Source: Apoderus coryli (taxonomy: Eukaryota > Arthropoda > Insecta > Coleoptera > Attelabidae). From it: DNA of 64,000 bases. The notes beneath the pieces are model-generated. The model had not been told where the DNA came from, searched no databases, and saw nothing but the letters and a program-made list of their open reading frames with translations. The position numbers and the translations under genes were made by a program. Where the stretch lies: the NCBI GenBank assembly GCA_911728435.2, contig OU452201.1:26660001-26724000 (forward strand), in the 5' to 3' direction. Below, one piece after another: positions 54,641 to 64,000 of this stretch. The stretch's first letter is position 1. Each line of letters begins with the position of its first letter.

Positions 54641-55429
54641 CGAGGGCAACAGTTTATTTTTAGATAGGTGTGAAAAATATTAAGTAACCAAACTTTAAAC
54701 GCTAAATATTTCTCAAAACTTTACACCAACGAAAGTGTGTTTTGAATATCTTAAGAAAAATTATGAGTATAGTAAAGAATATGTGTATGTCTAATGAAGT
54801 TTACCTTTTTGCTGTTATTTGAGAGTTTAAGAGTTTTCGAATATCTCTGAACAAGAAATTCAGCATAAATCACATTGTATCATAAAATGAAATATTAATA
54901 ATCAGTAATGGTAATTAAACGTTTTTACCTACACATTAACGTTTCATTTACTTTTATTTTCAACTAGTTTAATATAATCCATATCAAGATTTTTATGCGT
55001 GTATATCTGCTACGAATATATCTCGCGTCAGACGACTAATTCCACTTTCGTATAACGTGTAGTAAGAGTTATTTTATAGTTAATTACTTTTATACGTCAT
55101 AATAATTACACACTACCTACTGGCCGGCAAATCTACCAAGTATACCTGTATCTAAATGAAGGACTGGTTATAAGAAATATCCGTTTTAAATTTGATGAGT
55201 CGCTTTATGGTGATGCTAAAGTTAAACTGGTTCAATTGTCGTAAAAAGAAGTGTACTTATAGTAAAGCACTTAATAGTAATAATCACACGTAATACCTGG
55301 ATGACGACAATGTTTCAGAACTTTATGCAAAATCATCCTGGGTTGGTACGTTCTAAGGAGTTTATAAATCCCTAGACTTCAAGGGTCAGGCTCTCATTTA
55401 CGTTGCCTGGCAGGACTATACGCTCATTC
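54641..55429. other. unassigned stretch
   Basis: AT-rich, no supported feature. Confidence 0.4.
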
Positions 55430-55885
55430 TCTTTTCAATCATCATCCTTATTGGCTCTGTCCGGCACGAGTTTTGAAGAATCAATCCACCTGGACATAGG
55501 ATCTTTTAGCAAGGCCATTAATCGTGGCTTATTATAAAATTCGATGACTCGGACCAACCAAGAATGAGGCGCAGAGTCGAATCCCGTCCTATAGTCAATC
55601 CAAGCGACGGAAATATGCCTCTGTTTATGTTGAGCTTGTCTGACCATGATGTTATCCACGACCAGTAGTTCCTTGCTACCTCTGGCACCCCTTCTACATC
55701 CGTTCTGCTCAATTGCTAAAATATCGTTTTTTGTGATGTGCTCATTTATTTTTGTTGTTATTATTTTTGTATAAAGTTTGTAAATATTAGAGAGGCATGG
55801 TATTGGTCTATATTCTCTTGGATCATCAGTTTTATCGCTCTTTGGTACCAGATAGGTATGTGATACCTGCGCACGAAATATTTGG
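55430..55885 (-). pseudogene. R2/R4-like LINE reverse transcriptase fragment
   Basis: From 55885 down: LVPKSDKTDDPREYRPIPCL, then KLYTKIITTKINEHI, EQNGCRRGARGSKELLVVDN, and motif A AWIDYRTGFDSAPHSWLV. The EQxGCRRGxRGxKxQLxxD segment and AW(I/L)DYxxAFDSVPHSW are marks of the restriction-enzyme-like endonuclease group of LINEs (R2, R4/Dong, NeSL). Motifs B and C with YADD are missing. The frame decays after about 55450. Confidence 0.8.
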
Positions 55886-56275
55886 TGTAGTATCCGGTTT
55901 TCAAGTACTGTCAGATGACCCCAGGTGTCGGTCAGGCAACGGTCTTGGAGCAGATAGGAAGTAGGAGTAGAAAAGGGCTATGACGACGGACAGTCGCTCC
56001 ACTTAGTCGGCTTCTACGACAGGCAGGAAGTTCCATGGTGCTATTCTAACGCCGAACACCATACAGCAAAATTTACTACTATTATTAATTTTTTTATAAC
56101 TATTATTATTATTTTTAATTTATATCTTCTGTAATAGTAGAAATTGTTCGAGTTTTTAGCATATCTCTTTATGACGTTTCGTATTAGGCAATTTGTTATG
56201 ATCGGGAACTTACAGCGCTCAATACAGTTATTTCTCTTGATAATGAAATAATACAATAAGCTTACAACTATCATA
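55886..56275. other. LINE 5' flank and unassigned DNA
   Basis: Contains CAGGCAACGGTCTTG (55933-55947), nearly repeated at 18561. The rest up to the next mariner is AT-rich. Confidence 0.35.
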
Positions 56276-57527
56276 CAGGGTGCGGCATCATAACTTCCTT
56301 TTTTGAAATGCGCGCTATTTAGACTGTAAAGATCGAACTGGGGGGAGACTGCTCTTATTCGGTAGACGTGCATCTAAAGTTTTGTTCCCCATCCGGTCAG
56401 GCTCCACGATGCGTTGTAACAGTGAGCAACGTGCATTTGCCGGCGAGGGGTACTTTTCGAATGGACGTTCTGTGATCGCAAATCAGCGTGCCTTTCGAAA
56501 TCGATTCAGGGTCTGTGCCAGATCGGAAAACAATAGTTACATGGGTCTTTACACTCAGACAAAGCGCGAGTGTGACGATACGAAGAAATTGGAGTCCCTC
56601 AGCCCATTAGAACACCTGAAAACATTAAAGCTGTGAGAGCCTCAATATTGCAATCCCCACGGCATTCTGCCTGCAAACATGCATCTGTCCTAAGACTTTC
56701 CGTTCGTTGAGTGAGGCGAATTCTTCACGATGATCTTCATTACCATCCGTACAAGTTGGCGATTGTTGAAGAACTCCCATTTCTCGAAAACGTTACTGAG
56801 GACGCAATTGTTTTTTTAGTGATGAGGCCCATTTCCACGTCAGTGGATACGTCAACAAACAAAATACTGGGTCGACACCAACCCCCGCAAATAGCATTAA
56901 AGGCCCCTGCACTCACCTAAAGTCACAGTGTGGTGTGCAAATTTCTTCGGCTGGAGAATTGATTCCTGGTTTTTTGAAGAAAATGAGGAAACAGTGACAG
57001 TGAATTCTAACCTATGTAAACATGTTGGAAGATTCTTTTTTTCCTCGACTTAACAAATTGTATTTCGGGGTCGATTGGTTTCAACAAGACGGCGCCGCGG
57101 CTCACACTTCAAGGGTATCAATGGCTGTTTTGAGGGAACACTTTCGGGGGTGCCTAATCTCAATCAGTGGTGCTGGAGTGGCCAGCTCGTTCCCTCGATT
57201 TGACCCCTTGCGATTTTTATGGGGATTTTTGAAATCCCGTGTTTATGTCAATCGTCCAAGAACCCTAGAAGATCTCAAAGCCAACATCCATGCCGAAATG
57301 GTCAACAAACCAGCTGGCATGCTGGAAAGGGTTATACAAATGCCAGAAATCTGCTTATTCAGTGTATCGACAATGGAGGGCGTCACCTACCTGACATGAT
57401 TTTTAAAACTGTTTGAAGCAAAACTTTACATATGTACTTACATTATTTAAGAAAATAATAAAACTTCTACTCCATAAAATGGGCTTTATTGCGTTTTGAA
57501 ATAAGGAAGTTATGTTGCCGCACCCTG
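56276..57527 (+). mobile_element. mariner-type element with both ends
   Basis: It starts CAGGGTGCGGCATCATAACT and ends with the inverted CAGGGTGCGGCAACATAACT, with TA on each side (56274-56275 and 57528-57529). The inverted repeats are about 30 bp. At 1252 bp it is close to a typical full-length mariner, and the transposase remnant fills it on the plus strand. Confidence 0.88.
56400..57416 (+). pseudogene. mariner-type transposase, multiple frameshifts
   Basis: The pieces align end to end across three frames. N-terminal helix-turn-helix: MRCNSEQRAFAGEGYFSNGR and RAFRNRF. Linker: VRRILHDDLHYHPYKLAIV. Core: EDAIVF with the first catalytic region damaged near 56810-56840, then WFQQDGAAAHTSRVSMAVL, a damaged FDPLRFLWGFLKSRVY, and NRPRTLEDLKANI. 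End: NARNLLIQC with DNGGRHLPD. At least three frame changes. The length of the summed pieces fits a whole transposase of about 340 residues, so it decayed by point changes and small indels, not large deletion. Confidence 0.87.
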
Positions 57528-57529
57528 TA

Positions 57530-58699
57530 CTTTTACTTAATTAAGCTAGAAGTGATTCTTGGTGAGAACGGAGAAAAGAAAAAGGTTTCCCTAAACAGAG
57601 ATCTTCATTTAAGCGAAATATGCAACAACAGTAGGTCCCAAAAATTTTCGCAAAAATTTAAATACTAAAGACTAACAAGCGACCACAATGCTTAACAATA
57701 AAAATCAAAGTATAATAGCAAAAATCAACAATGGTACACAATAAACCAACTGCGCGTATAGAAAAAAAAACAATGTTGTCTTAAAATAAAAGACAATTTT
57801 GGTACCGAATTTGTAAGAAAATACTGACCAGTATTCAGTATTTTTTTCTCAGACACTTTATTATTACTTGAACCCGTAGTGAAAATCCTAAGTATGTATT
57901 TCAAAAATCAGTAACTCCTTTGATTGGTAAATTGGATCATATTAAACACCTCATCTCAGTTCTACTAACTAGACAATTATGCGTCTTTTCGGTGTCGATT
58001 TGCTCTCAAATTAATAATTCTTGCCAATAATTTGAGAACGAGTGGTAAACGGACACGAATTCGAAACGAGCCTCATAAAATAAATTTAATGTTTCATGAA
58101 TTTTGACTAAAAAGATAGTTCAAGAAGTTATATTTTCATCTAGTAAGATATAGCAAATACGAGTAAAATAATAAGTAAATTTAACAAAATATTTATGATT
58201 ATAAACACATCGAATATCCAAGTTATTTTGACCCGACACTGATTTTGATCATGCATAACCTGAAGGGTAGTATAAAGCATATAGTGGTTGTTGCAGTAAT
58301 ACAGCAAGTCCAACCAGGTGTCGGCAGCTGTTGTTGGAACTACTCTGACTACATGCATCCCCTACTCAGTGTGCAACTAGTTTAAATCACCACTGCTGTG
58401 CTGCGTTTCTCCCCTTATTTTTATTAATATACCGACTGTCCGTATAAGTTTACATGAATCTTCTGATATATAAAGCAATATTCTGCGATAATAGTAAATT
58501 AGTTCAAAAAATTTAAGTCAAACGATTATTATTATTATTATTATTTTTTACCTAACTTTGGTTAGTGCTGGTAAAACAGGATAATCGCTAATGTAACATT
58601 ATGTAAATTATGCATACCTACTGCGTGAAATCGACTTGTATTTAAGTCAAAGTTTTAAGAATAACAGCTTGGTTTTACGGAACTTATTGGATCATTCAT
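57530..58699. other. unassigned stretch
   Basis: An ATT microsatellite at about 58525-58548 may be the tail of a LINE copy. No gene supported. Confidence 0.35.
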
Positions 58700-59930
58700 T
58701 CATTCGTAGGATGAGAGATGGTATAGTTGTACAACGGCGATGCTTGATTTAGTTGATGATATTCTTCATGATATGGACTGCGGAAGATCGACAGCCCTTG
58801 TACTTCTTGATTTCTCGAAGGCATTAGATACTATCAATCATGAAATACTCTTCGCCGTTGTTCATTATTCTGGATTTTCAAATAACTCGATCAATTTGTT
58901 AAAGTCATATTTCGATGGTAGATATCAATTCGTTGAGACTTCAGAGGGTAGCTCGGATCTGGGAGAGTTACTATGTGGTGTGCCGCAGGGGTCAGTCTTG
59001 GGTCCGCTACTGTTTTGTTTGTATACCGCTAATTTACTGGAGTGTTTGCAGAAATGTACTGGAAATTATTATGCTGACGATAGTCAAATACGGCTTTCCT
59101 TTGATCCATCCGATGTGCATAATGCAAACATTGTACTTAATAATGAACTGGGTTTGTTTCTTGACCGATCTGCTCAACATCAACTGGAAGTGAATCCCTC
59201 CAAATCGCAATTTTTGGTATTTGGAAAGAGTCGGAACACTGTTGAAGAGTCTCTTAAGATTAGGATTAATAATCAGTCCTTGATTTCAGTGGGATCTGCG
59301 AGGAGTCTAGGAGTTGAGTTAGATGTGGATTTGAAATTTACTGGTCATGTTACTCAATGTTTGCAGAAAGCCTACACCGTTATGGAAATGCTTTATCCTC
59401 ACGGACATGTGTTGCAGCAGGGGTTAAAATTGAAATTAACTGACAGTCTTATATTGTCACATTTCAACTATGCTGACGTAGTTTATCATCCATGTTTGAT
59501 GCTTGCTGATAGGGCTCGAATACAAAGAGTTCAAAAATCGTGTCTGAGGTTCACTTATGGTATTAGAAAATATGACCCCGTTAGCCATAAATTATTAGAT
59601 TCCAATTGGCTTAATATGGATGATCGACGTAAGCTTCACTCAGCATGCTTATTTTATTCCATACTGTTGCGGAAGTGCCCCCCCTATATTTATATAATAA
59701 AATTAAAGTTAGGTCCGACATCCACACAATCAACTTAAAGTTTAGAGGACTCATATCACCTCCTCCACACCGGACTGTAATTTTTGAGCGTTCGTTTTCT
59801 TTTAACGTCTATTGTCTTTATAATCAAATTCCGTCGGACATAAAAAGCTTGAAATTATCATCTTTCAGAAACTCCTACCCGAGAACTCTATTTAATGCTT
59901 TACAGTAGTGTTTCTTTTTTTTTTCTATTC
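58700..59930 (+). pseudogene. non-LTR retrotransposon (Jockey/CR1-like), 5'-truncated
   Basis: Open from 58740 to 59738. In order: SCTTAMLDLVDDIL, motif A LLDFSKALDTINHEIL, motif B CGVPQGSVLGPLLFCLYTAN, motif C NYYADDSQ, then the thumb with SLGVELDVDLKFTGHV and RVQKSCLRFTYGIRKYDPVS. A frameshift near 59680 separates the last block (YLYNKIKVRSDIHTINLK, HRTVIFERSFSFN), which ends at 59908. The reverse transcriptase core is well kept: all three catalytic aspartates are visible. The endonuclease and fingers are missing because of 5' truncation. Confidence 0.9.
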
Positions 59931-59984
59931 ATATCATCGTGCTTTTCCACCATTATAGGTATACTTAATGTATATGTATGTTTT

Positions 59985-60689
59985 CATGTACCTATATATG
60001 GCATACGAAAATACACACAAATTGCCTGACTTGAAGTGGCTTAATATGCGAAATAGGTTTCATCTAAATACTATTTGCTTATATAACAAAATCGTAAAAT
60101 TTCAATCTCCTCCTTATCTCTACAACAAAATAACATATCGCAGTGATGTACACAATATTAATATAAGAAATAGATCGTTATTAACACCTCCAGTGCATAG
60201 AACATCAACTTTTCAACGAAGCTTCTCATACACGATATGCAACTTTCTTAATTCTATTCCTGGCGATTTTAAAACACTGTCTCCGTCAACTTTTAAAAAA
60301 CATATGTTTCAGAGGATTTGGGCACAGCAAACCTCACCTATCTCTTGTTAATTGACCTTATTCTTATATTTCTTTCTTTCTCAGTTAGCAAAACACTTGG
60401 GGGACTATTTTTAATTTTTTCTGGTACTCCAAATATGATCTGTAAAAAATATCTATAATTAGTGTAATCTGGTTTTTGTTAATGTTTCCTACCGGGGTTG
60501 GATATACTTATACCTACTTGTACTGTTTTTTTCATTTCTTTTATATACATTTTGATTAACTATTAATTTCAATGGGGTTAAGTGGTAGAGCACACTCCGT
60601 GTGAACTTCCCCCTTTTTTTGACAATTTTTTGGTAGATTAAGATATAGAATTATACATTTTCTGTTTTTATTTGTCAAAAAATAAAGGC

Positions 60690-60718
<29 letters not shown>
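59985..60718 (+). pseudogene. second LINE 3' end, directly adjacent
   Basis: The frame to 60351 reads LKWLNMRNRFHLNTICLYN, SPPYLYNKITYRSDVHNINI and VHRTSTFQRSFSYTICNFLN, the C-terminal block of a LINE related to the one just upstream but clearly different in sequence. An untranslated region follows, ending in AATAAAG and an ATT microsatellite (about 60690-60718). So two 5'-truncated copies lie in tandem, in the same orientation. Confidence 0.85.
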
Positions 60719-60721
<3 letters not shown>

Positions 60722-61835
60722 GGGTTAACAAATATTTTGAATAATTAGTACTAGTTTAAGTAACCTGGGGCTAGAACTTCGTATCAGTATGTGCTGCTTT
60801 CTAGCCCCTTGTGCAGTTATCGTAAATATAAATTGTTTTTCGTTTATTTGTAATATTTGTGTTAATTGATTGCTGCAAATAAACTGATTTATTCTTATTA
60901 TTATTTCTTAGCATACAGTCGGAAATATGCACCCGTCATCAGTGTTCATTAGATATGTTTCACACTCGAATCGCAGAAAAATTTTGTAACATTTTTTTTT
61001 CATTATCTGGAGACAGACTGTACATACATAGACAATTCCCAGAACCAGTAACTGTACATGAAATGATGTAGGTTTTTCAATAGAATGCACTTACTATAAT
61101 ATAAACACGTAGGTATATATGAGGTATTAAAATATCGTGCAGTTACAAATTAATGGGTTATTGCAATAAGCGTGCCATGGGGATGAACTGCTTTATAAGG
61201 GTTGCAGACTGTCTAGACACTTTATCTCACTTTTAGTAAATCTTTTAAATTTAGTTTAAATTATTTAGCAGTTCTTCTTTCAAGCCTATAAATTTTCATA
61301 GTTAATTATTTTAATTCAAATGTAGGCAAAACAACATGCCATGTTTATACCTCATTATTAATTTGGATACAATAATTACACGTTTCATAAACGACTATAA
61401 AAGTCTTTAGGGTCAAATACCTTGTAAGATATGTTGTGTCCAAAACTCTAACCAGCCTGTCACGAAAAAAATAGTGCTCCGCCCTATGTATGAGCCGCAA
61501 AAAAGGTGAAAAGTGACCTGCTGCTGTTGCCTCAAACATGCACGTGCCCTATAGATACAGGGTGAATAGATAAACTATATTTTCTCCAAAAAAGAGAACT
61601 GTGCATGTAAAGACAACTATTAGAAATCACGATTTAAACTTACCGCTAACTGAATCATTTCATTGCATGCAGAATTTAAACAAAAGTAAATTTAGTTTTT
61701 AAGTTTTATTAATTACTACTGCATTATAATATTTTTTTTAACAAAACTGACTATAAGGGAGAAATAAAAATCAAACTCCACGAAATAAGTTTAATATATT
61801 ACTCTTTGAGCACTAAAAATTCATTCTTAAAGACG
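60719..61835. other. LINE tail, mariner-type end and unassigned DNA
   Basis: AATAAACTG with TTATTATTATT at about 60880-60905 looks like another LINE tail. TACAGGGTGAATAG at about 61557 is a mariner-type end word. From about 61780 the sequence likely belongs to the repeat carrying the next hammerhead. Confidence 0.35.
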
Positions 61836-61876
61836 ACCAAACATGTTTCGAAGCCACTAGCTTCATCATCAGTGGT
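61836..61876 (-). ncRNA. hammerhead ribozyme (Penelope type)
   Basis: Minus strand: stem I ACCA with UGGU, core CUGAUGA, perfect 5-bp stem II GAAGC with GCUUC, GAAAC, AU, and the cleavage triplet GUU. All conserved core positions are present; GUU is an allowed but usually slower triplet. ACAUGU is again the palindromic stem III. No Penelope coding sequence adjoins it. Confidence 0.8.
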
Positions 61877-61985
61877 TAAATATTAGTGAAAAGAGATTTT
61901 CACATGTACCAAAGTCACCTGGTGAAAAAATTATATTAAATTACTTAGATACTAATAAAATAAAAACAATATATAGTTTTTTATA

Positions 61986-62650
61986 CTAGGTAGTAATTAA
62001 GTAGTACACAATGCATATAATGTCATATTCGTCTATATGTGGCACAATACAGCACATGAGTTCACACTTATCAGGAGGAACATCTAAAATCGATTCAGAA
62101 TAAGCACAAACACTCTCGAAATAAGTGGCAAATGAGTTAACTATATCTTGAGAAGAATCAGAGCCCACACCACTGTACGTCATAATTCCAGGTATTCTCG
62201 AAAGCCCTTTTTTATTGGTATATAATGCCCAAAACCGTTTAGGATCACTGGCTGTGTTACGTTCAACTTCCTCCACGTGAGACTGATAACATACATTTAT
62301 TTGAAAGCTGACCAACTCGCGCAACCTGTCGAAATCAGTTTTTAGGTGTTTGGTTTTGAATTTTGATGATATTGGTTATCAGCTTAGTAGTAACTAGGAA
62401 ATCGTCTTCCAGATACGATTTATAGAGGGACTGATACGTAAGATATGTTATTTAACAAATGAAAAACGTCACATGCATCTTCGACGCTATTTGAGGTTAG
62501 GACCTCGCTCCAATTGTGATAAGCCAAAAGGCCATACAATAAATGAAAATTAGCTTTACGAAAATTTAACTGATCAGTATTAGCCGTGTTCCTTTTCAAA
62601 TTGCTAATCTTACCGCCTGTAACACTCAAATCAATCATCAAAATTTACAA
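61986..62650 (-). pseudogene. LINE fragment, linker between endonuclease and RT
   Basis: The upstream frame (62641-62420) contains LNFRKANFHLLYGLLAYHNW and SVEDACDVFH; the downstream one (62324-61986) has DPKRFWALYTNKKGLSRIPG, then GVGSDSSQDIVNSFATYFES. These are the linker blocks that precede the reverse transcriptase in Jockey/CR1-type LINEs (KANF...LLxxxW and RFWxxxxxKKG...FAxxFxSVY). A frame change and stops separate them. The endonuclease and the RT themselves are not here. Confidence 0.75.
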
Positions 62651-62689
62651 GTATTTGGAAACTAAGTCTTGGGAGTTGCTTTCACCTAC

Positions 62690-63392
62690 CTGATTCGATG
62701 GAGTGTCGTTTCGTGACAAATATTTACAAGTTTAATGAAGATAGTCGACTCATTGCTCGATTAGACCCTGTTGCAGTGACTGTTGGTCGTTAACCTATAA
62801 TGATACTATTTATTTTATAGATATGACGAAAGTATGTTCGATTTGCAATCTTCACAGACCTGAAACGATTGATCGGTTTTTTTTTTCGAATGCCCATTTT
62901 AGACCAATCTCGACTTTTTACCAAATGTATCTGATATAGGTGATGTTATTGCTATTTTGGAATCTGATTCCCAGGCTCATCTGTCTGGCATCACGAAATG
63001 TCTGTTGGTTGTAATGAAACTACAATATTTCTTGCTTAATGAATAGCTGATATACAATACAAAATTTAGATTTTTCTGTTGTCATCAACTTTTTTTTTTT
63101 GTAAATAAGACTTATTTTCCTTTCTTGTACTTCAATTAGTTAGTTCATTTGTATTTTTATTGTCTCTATCACAATTATTATTATTTTTTAATATTAATTT
63201 CATGAACTAACTTCCACTGGTATTTACGGTGTGCTGTTGATTTTTTGCTGTTTTGATTATTATTTTTAATTTAGTTGTATTATTTAAGTAGGTATTTAAT
63301 TATGTATATCTAATTTTGCGATCATGCTTTTGTTATAAATATGGTAATACCCTTATAAACAATAAATGTTAATAATAATAATAAAGTAACTT
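62690..63392 (+). pseudogene. LINE 3' end (I/R1-like)
   Basis: Reading 62822 onward: KVCSICNLHRPETIDRF, then after a frame change GDVIAILESD and a stop near 63045. CxxC...ETxxHF is the C-terminal zinc-knuckle pattern of I/R1-like LINEs, with the later histidine/cysteine damaged. The 3' untranslated region ends in AATAAATG and a TAA microsatellite (about 63376-63392). Confidence 0.55.
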
Positions 63393-64000
63393 TATAAGAT
63401 AATTATTAACACAATGTAAGTCTCTTTTCTGTAATATTTAACAACTGATGACGAAGCTAGGGGCTTCTCCATATGTTTGTTCGTCTTTGAGAAAGCATTT
63501 TGAGTATTCAAAGTTATTAAACTTATTTCACGAAATAACCCCACGGGGTTTGTCTTTCATTTCTCACTTATACAATATATTATGGGGGAATAAACAGTTT
63601 TCAACTCCCGAAAATGTGTCACCCTGTAGGTATTAATTAACATTAAATTACTCTGAATATTGAGTTTTTGACGAGTAATAAGAGTACCAAATTTCTATTT
63701 ACTAATTTCCAAATTCTTGTAGAAAATTATAAAAAACGAAAAAAAAAAAGACAGTAATTTGGCACCGTGTATCTCATAATGATATGAGATACACGAACAT
63801 GAGTTCATAGAAACTTTATTAATTTTTTTGAGATCACCTCACCTCATATTATGAAACACCCTCTATTTTCTAAAATTAAGTATTATGAGGAATATACAAT
63901 GTATTAGTACACAAATAGAGAACAGTTCCACCAAAAATCTTCGTGGCGGCTTAGATGCCTTACCCTGAAATAAAAATGGGTCAAATGTTACTCCTATTTT
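63393..64000. other. unassigned window end with small palindrome
   Basis: CACCCTGTAGG at about 63620 is a mariner-type end word. A perfect 11-bp palindrome is annotated separately. Nothing else identified. Confidence 0.4.
63767..63794. repeat. perfect 11-bp inverted repeat
   Basis: GTGTATCTCAT and ATGAGATACAC around a 6-nt centre. Possibly the tip of a small fold-back element; too small to classify. Confidence 0.6.

Overview
The window reads as nuclear DNA of an insect with a large, AT-rich, transposon-filled genome. A beetle is plausible but not shown. The evidence is a complete errantivirus (a Gypsy-group element with env, known from insects), Penelope-like elements with hammerhead ribozyme motifs, several DUF4817-type Tc1/mariner transposases, a piggyBac with its normal intron, a Crypton recombinase and many 5'-truncated non-LTR retrotransposons ending in ATT/TAA microsatellites. 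I found no convincing intact host gene; one THAP-like exon (51.9 kb) is the nearest candidate. There are no operons, rRNA genes or CRISPR arrays.

Layout. 0-5 kb: a LINE tail, a decayed Crypton tyrosine recombinase, a tRNA-derived SINE fragment and a fold-back hairpin. 5-9.1 kb: a relic with pogo-like features, split by a 2.04 kb mariner-type element with terminal inverted repeats of about 540 bp. 9.7-13.4 kb: a three-layer nest. A nearly intact piggyBac sits in the last codons of a Penelope-like element, which itself lies inside an older inverted repeat. 13.5-24 kb: mostly unassigned, with a tandem repeat, a GC-richer block and a nested inverted-repeat complex at 21.4-22.2 kb. 24-30.5 kb: LINE fragments and two canonical hammerhead motifs.

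30.8-38.65 kb holds the best-preserved object: an errantivirus with two 233-bp LTRs differing at one base, a TGCA target duplication, a tRNA-Ser type primer site, open gag, pol and env frames, a slippery heptamer placed exactly at the gag-pol frame change, and phase-compatible splice sites for env.

38.7-46 kb: mariner relics and a second fold-back complex (43.6-44.2 kb). 46.2-51.2 kb: two direct repeats bracket a head-to-head dimer of a Penelope-like element (two 1.41 kb arms, 56 bp spacer). 51.2-64 kb: the THAP-like exon, two mariner-type elements, an R2/R4-like LINE fragment, two adjacent LINE 3' ends, a third canonical hammerhead and two more LINE pieces.

Nearly all coding material belongs to selfish elements. 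Only the errantivirus looks possibly competent. The piggyBac is one indel from an open frame. Most other transposases and reverse transcriptases carry several stops, frameshifts or deletions. All assignments come from reading motifs and repeats by eye; no database search was run.
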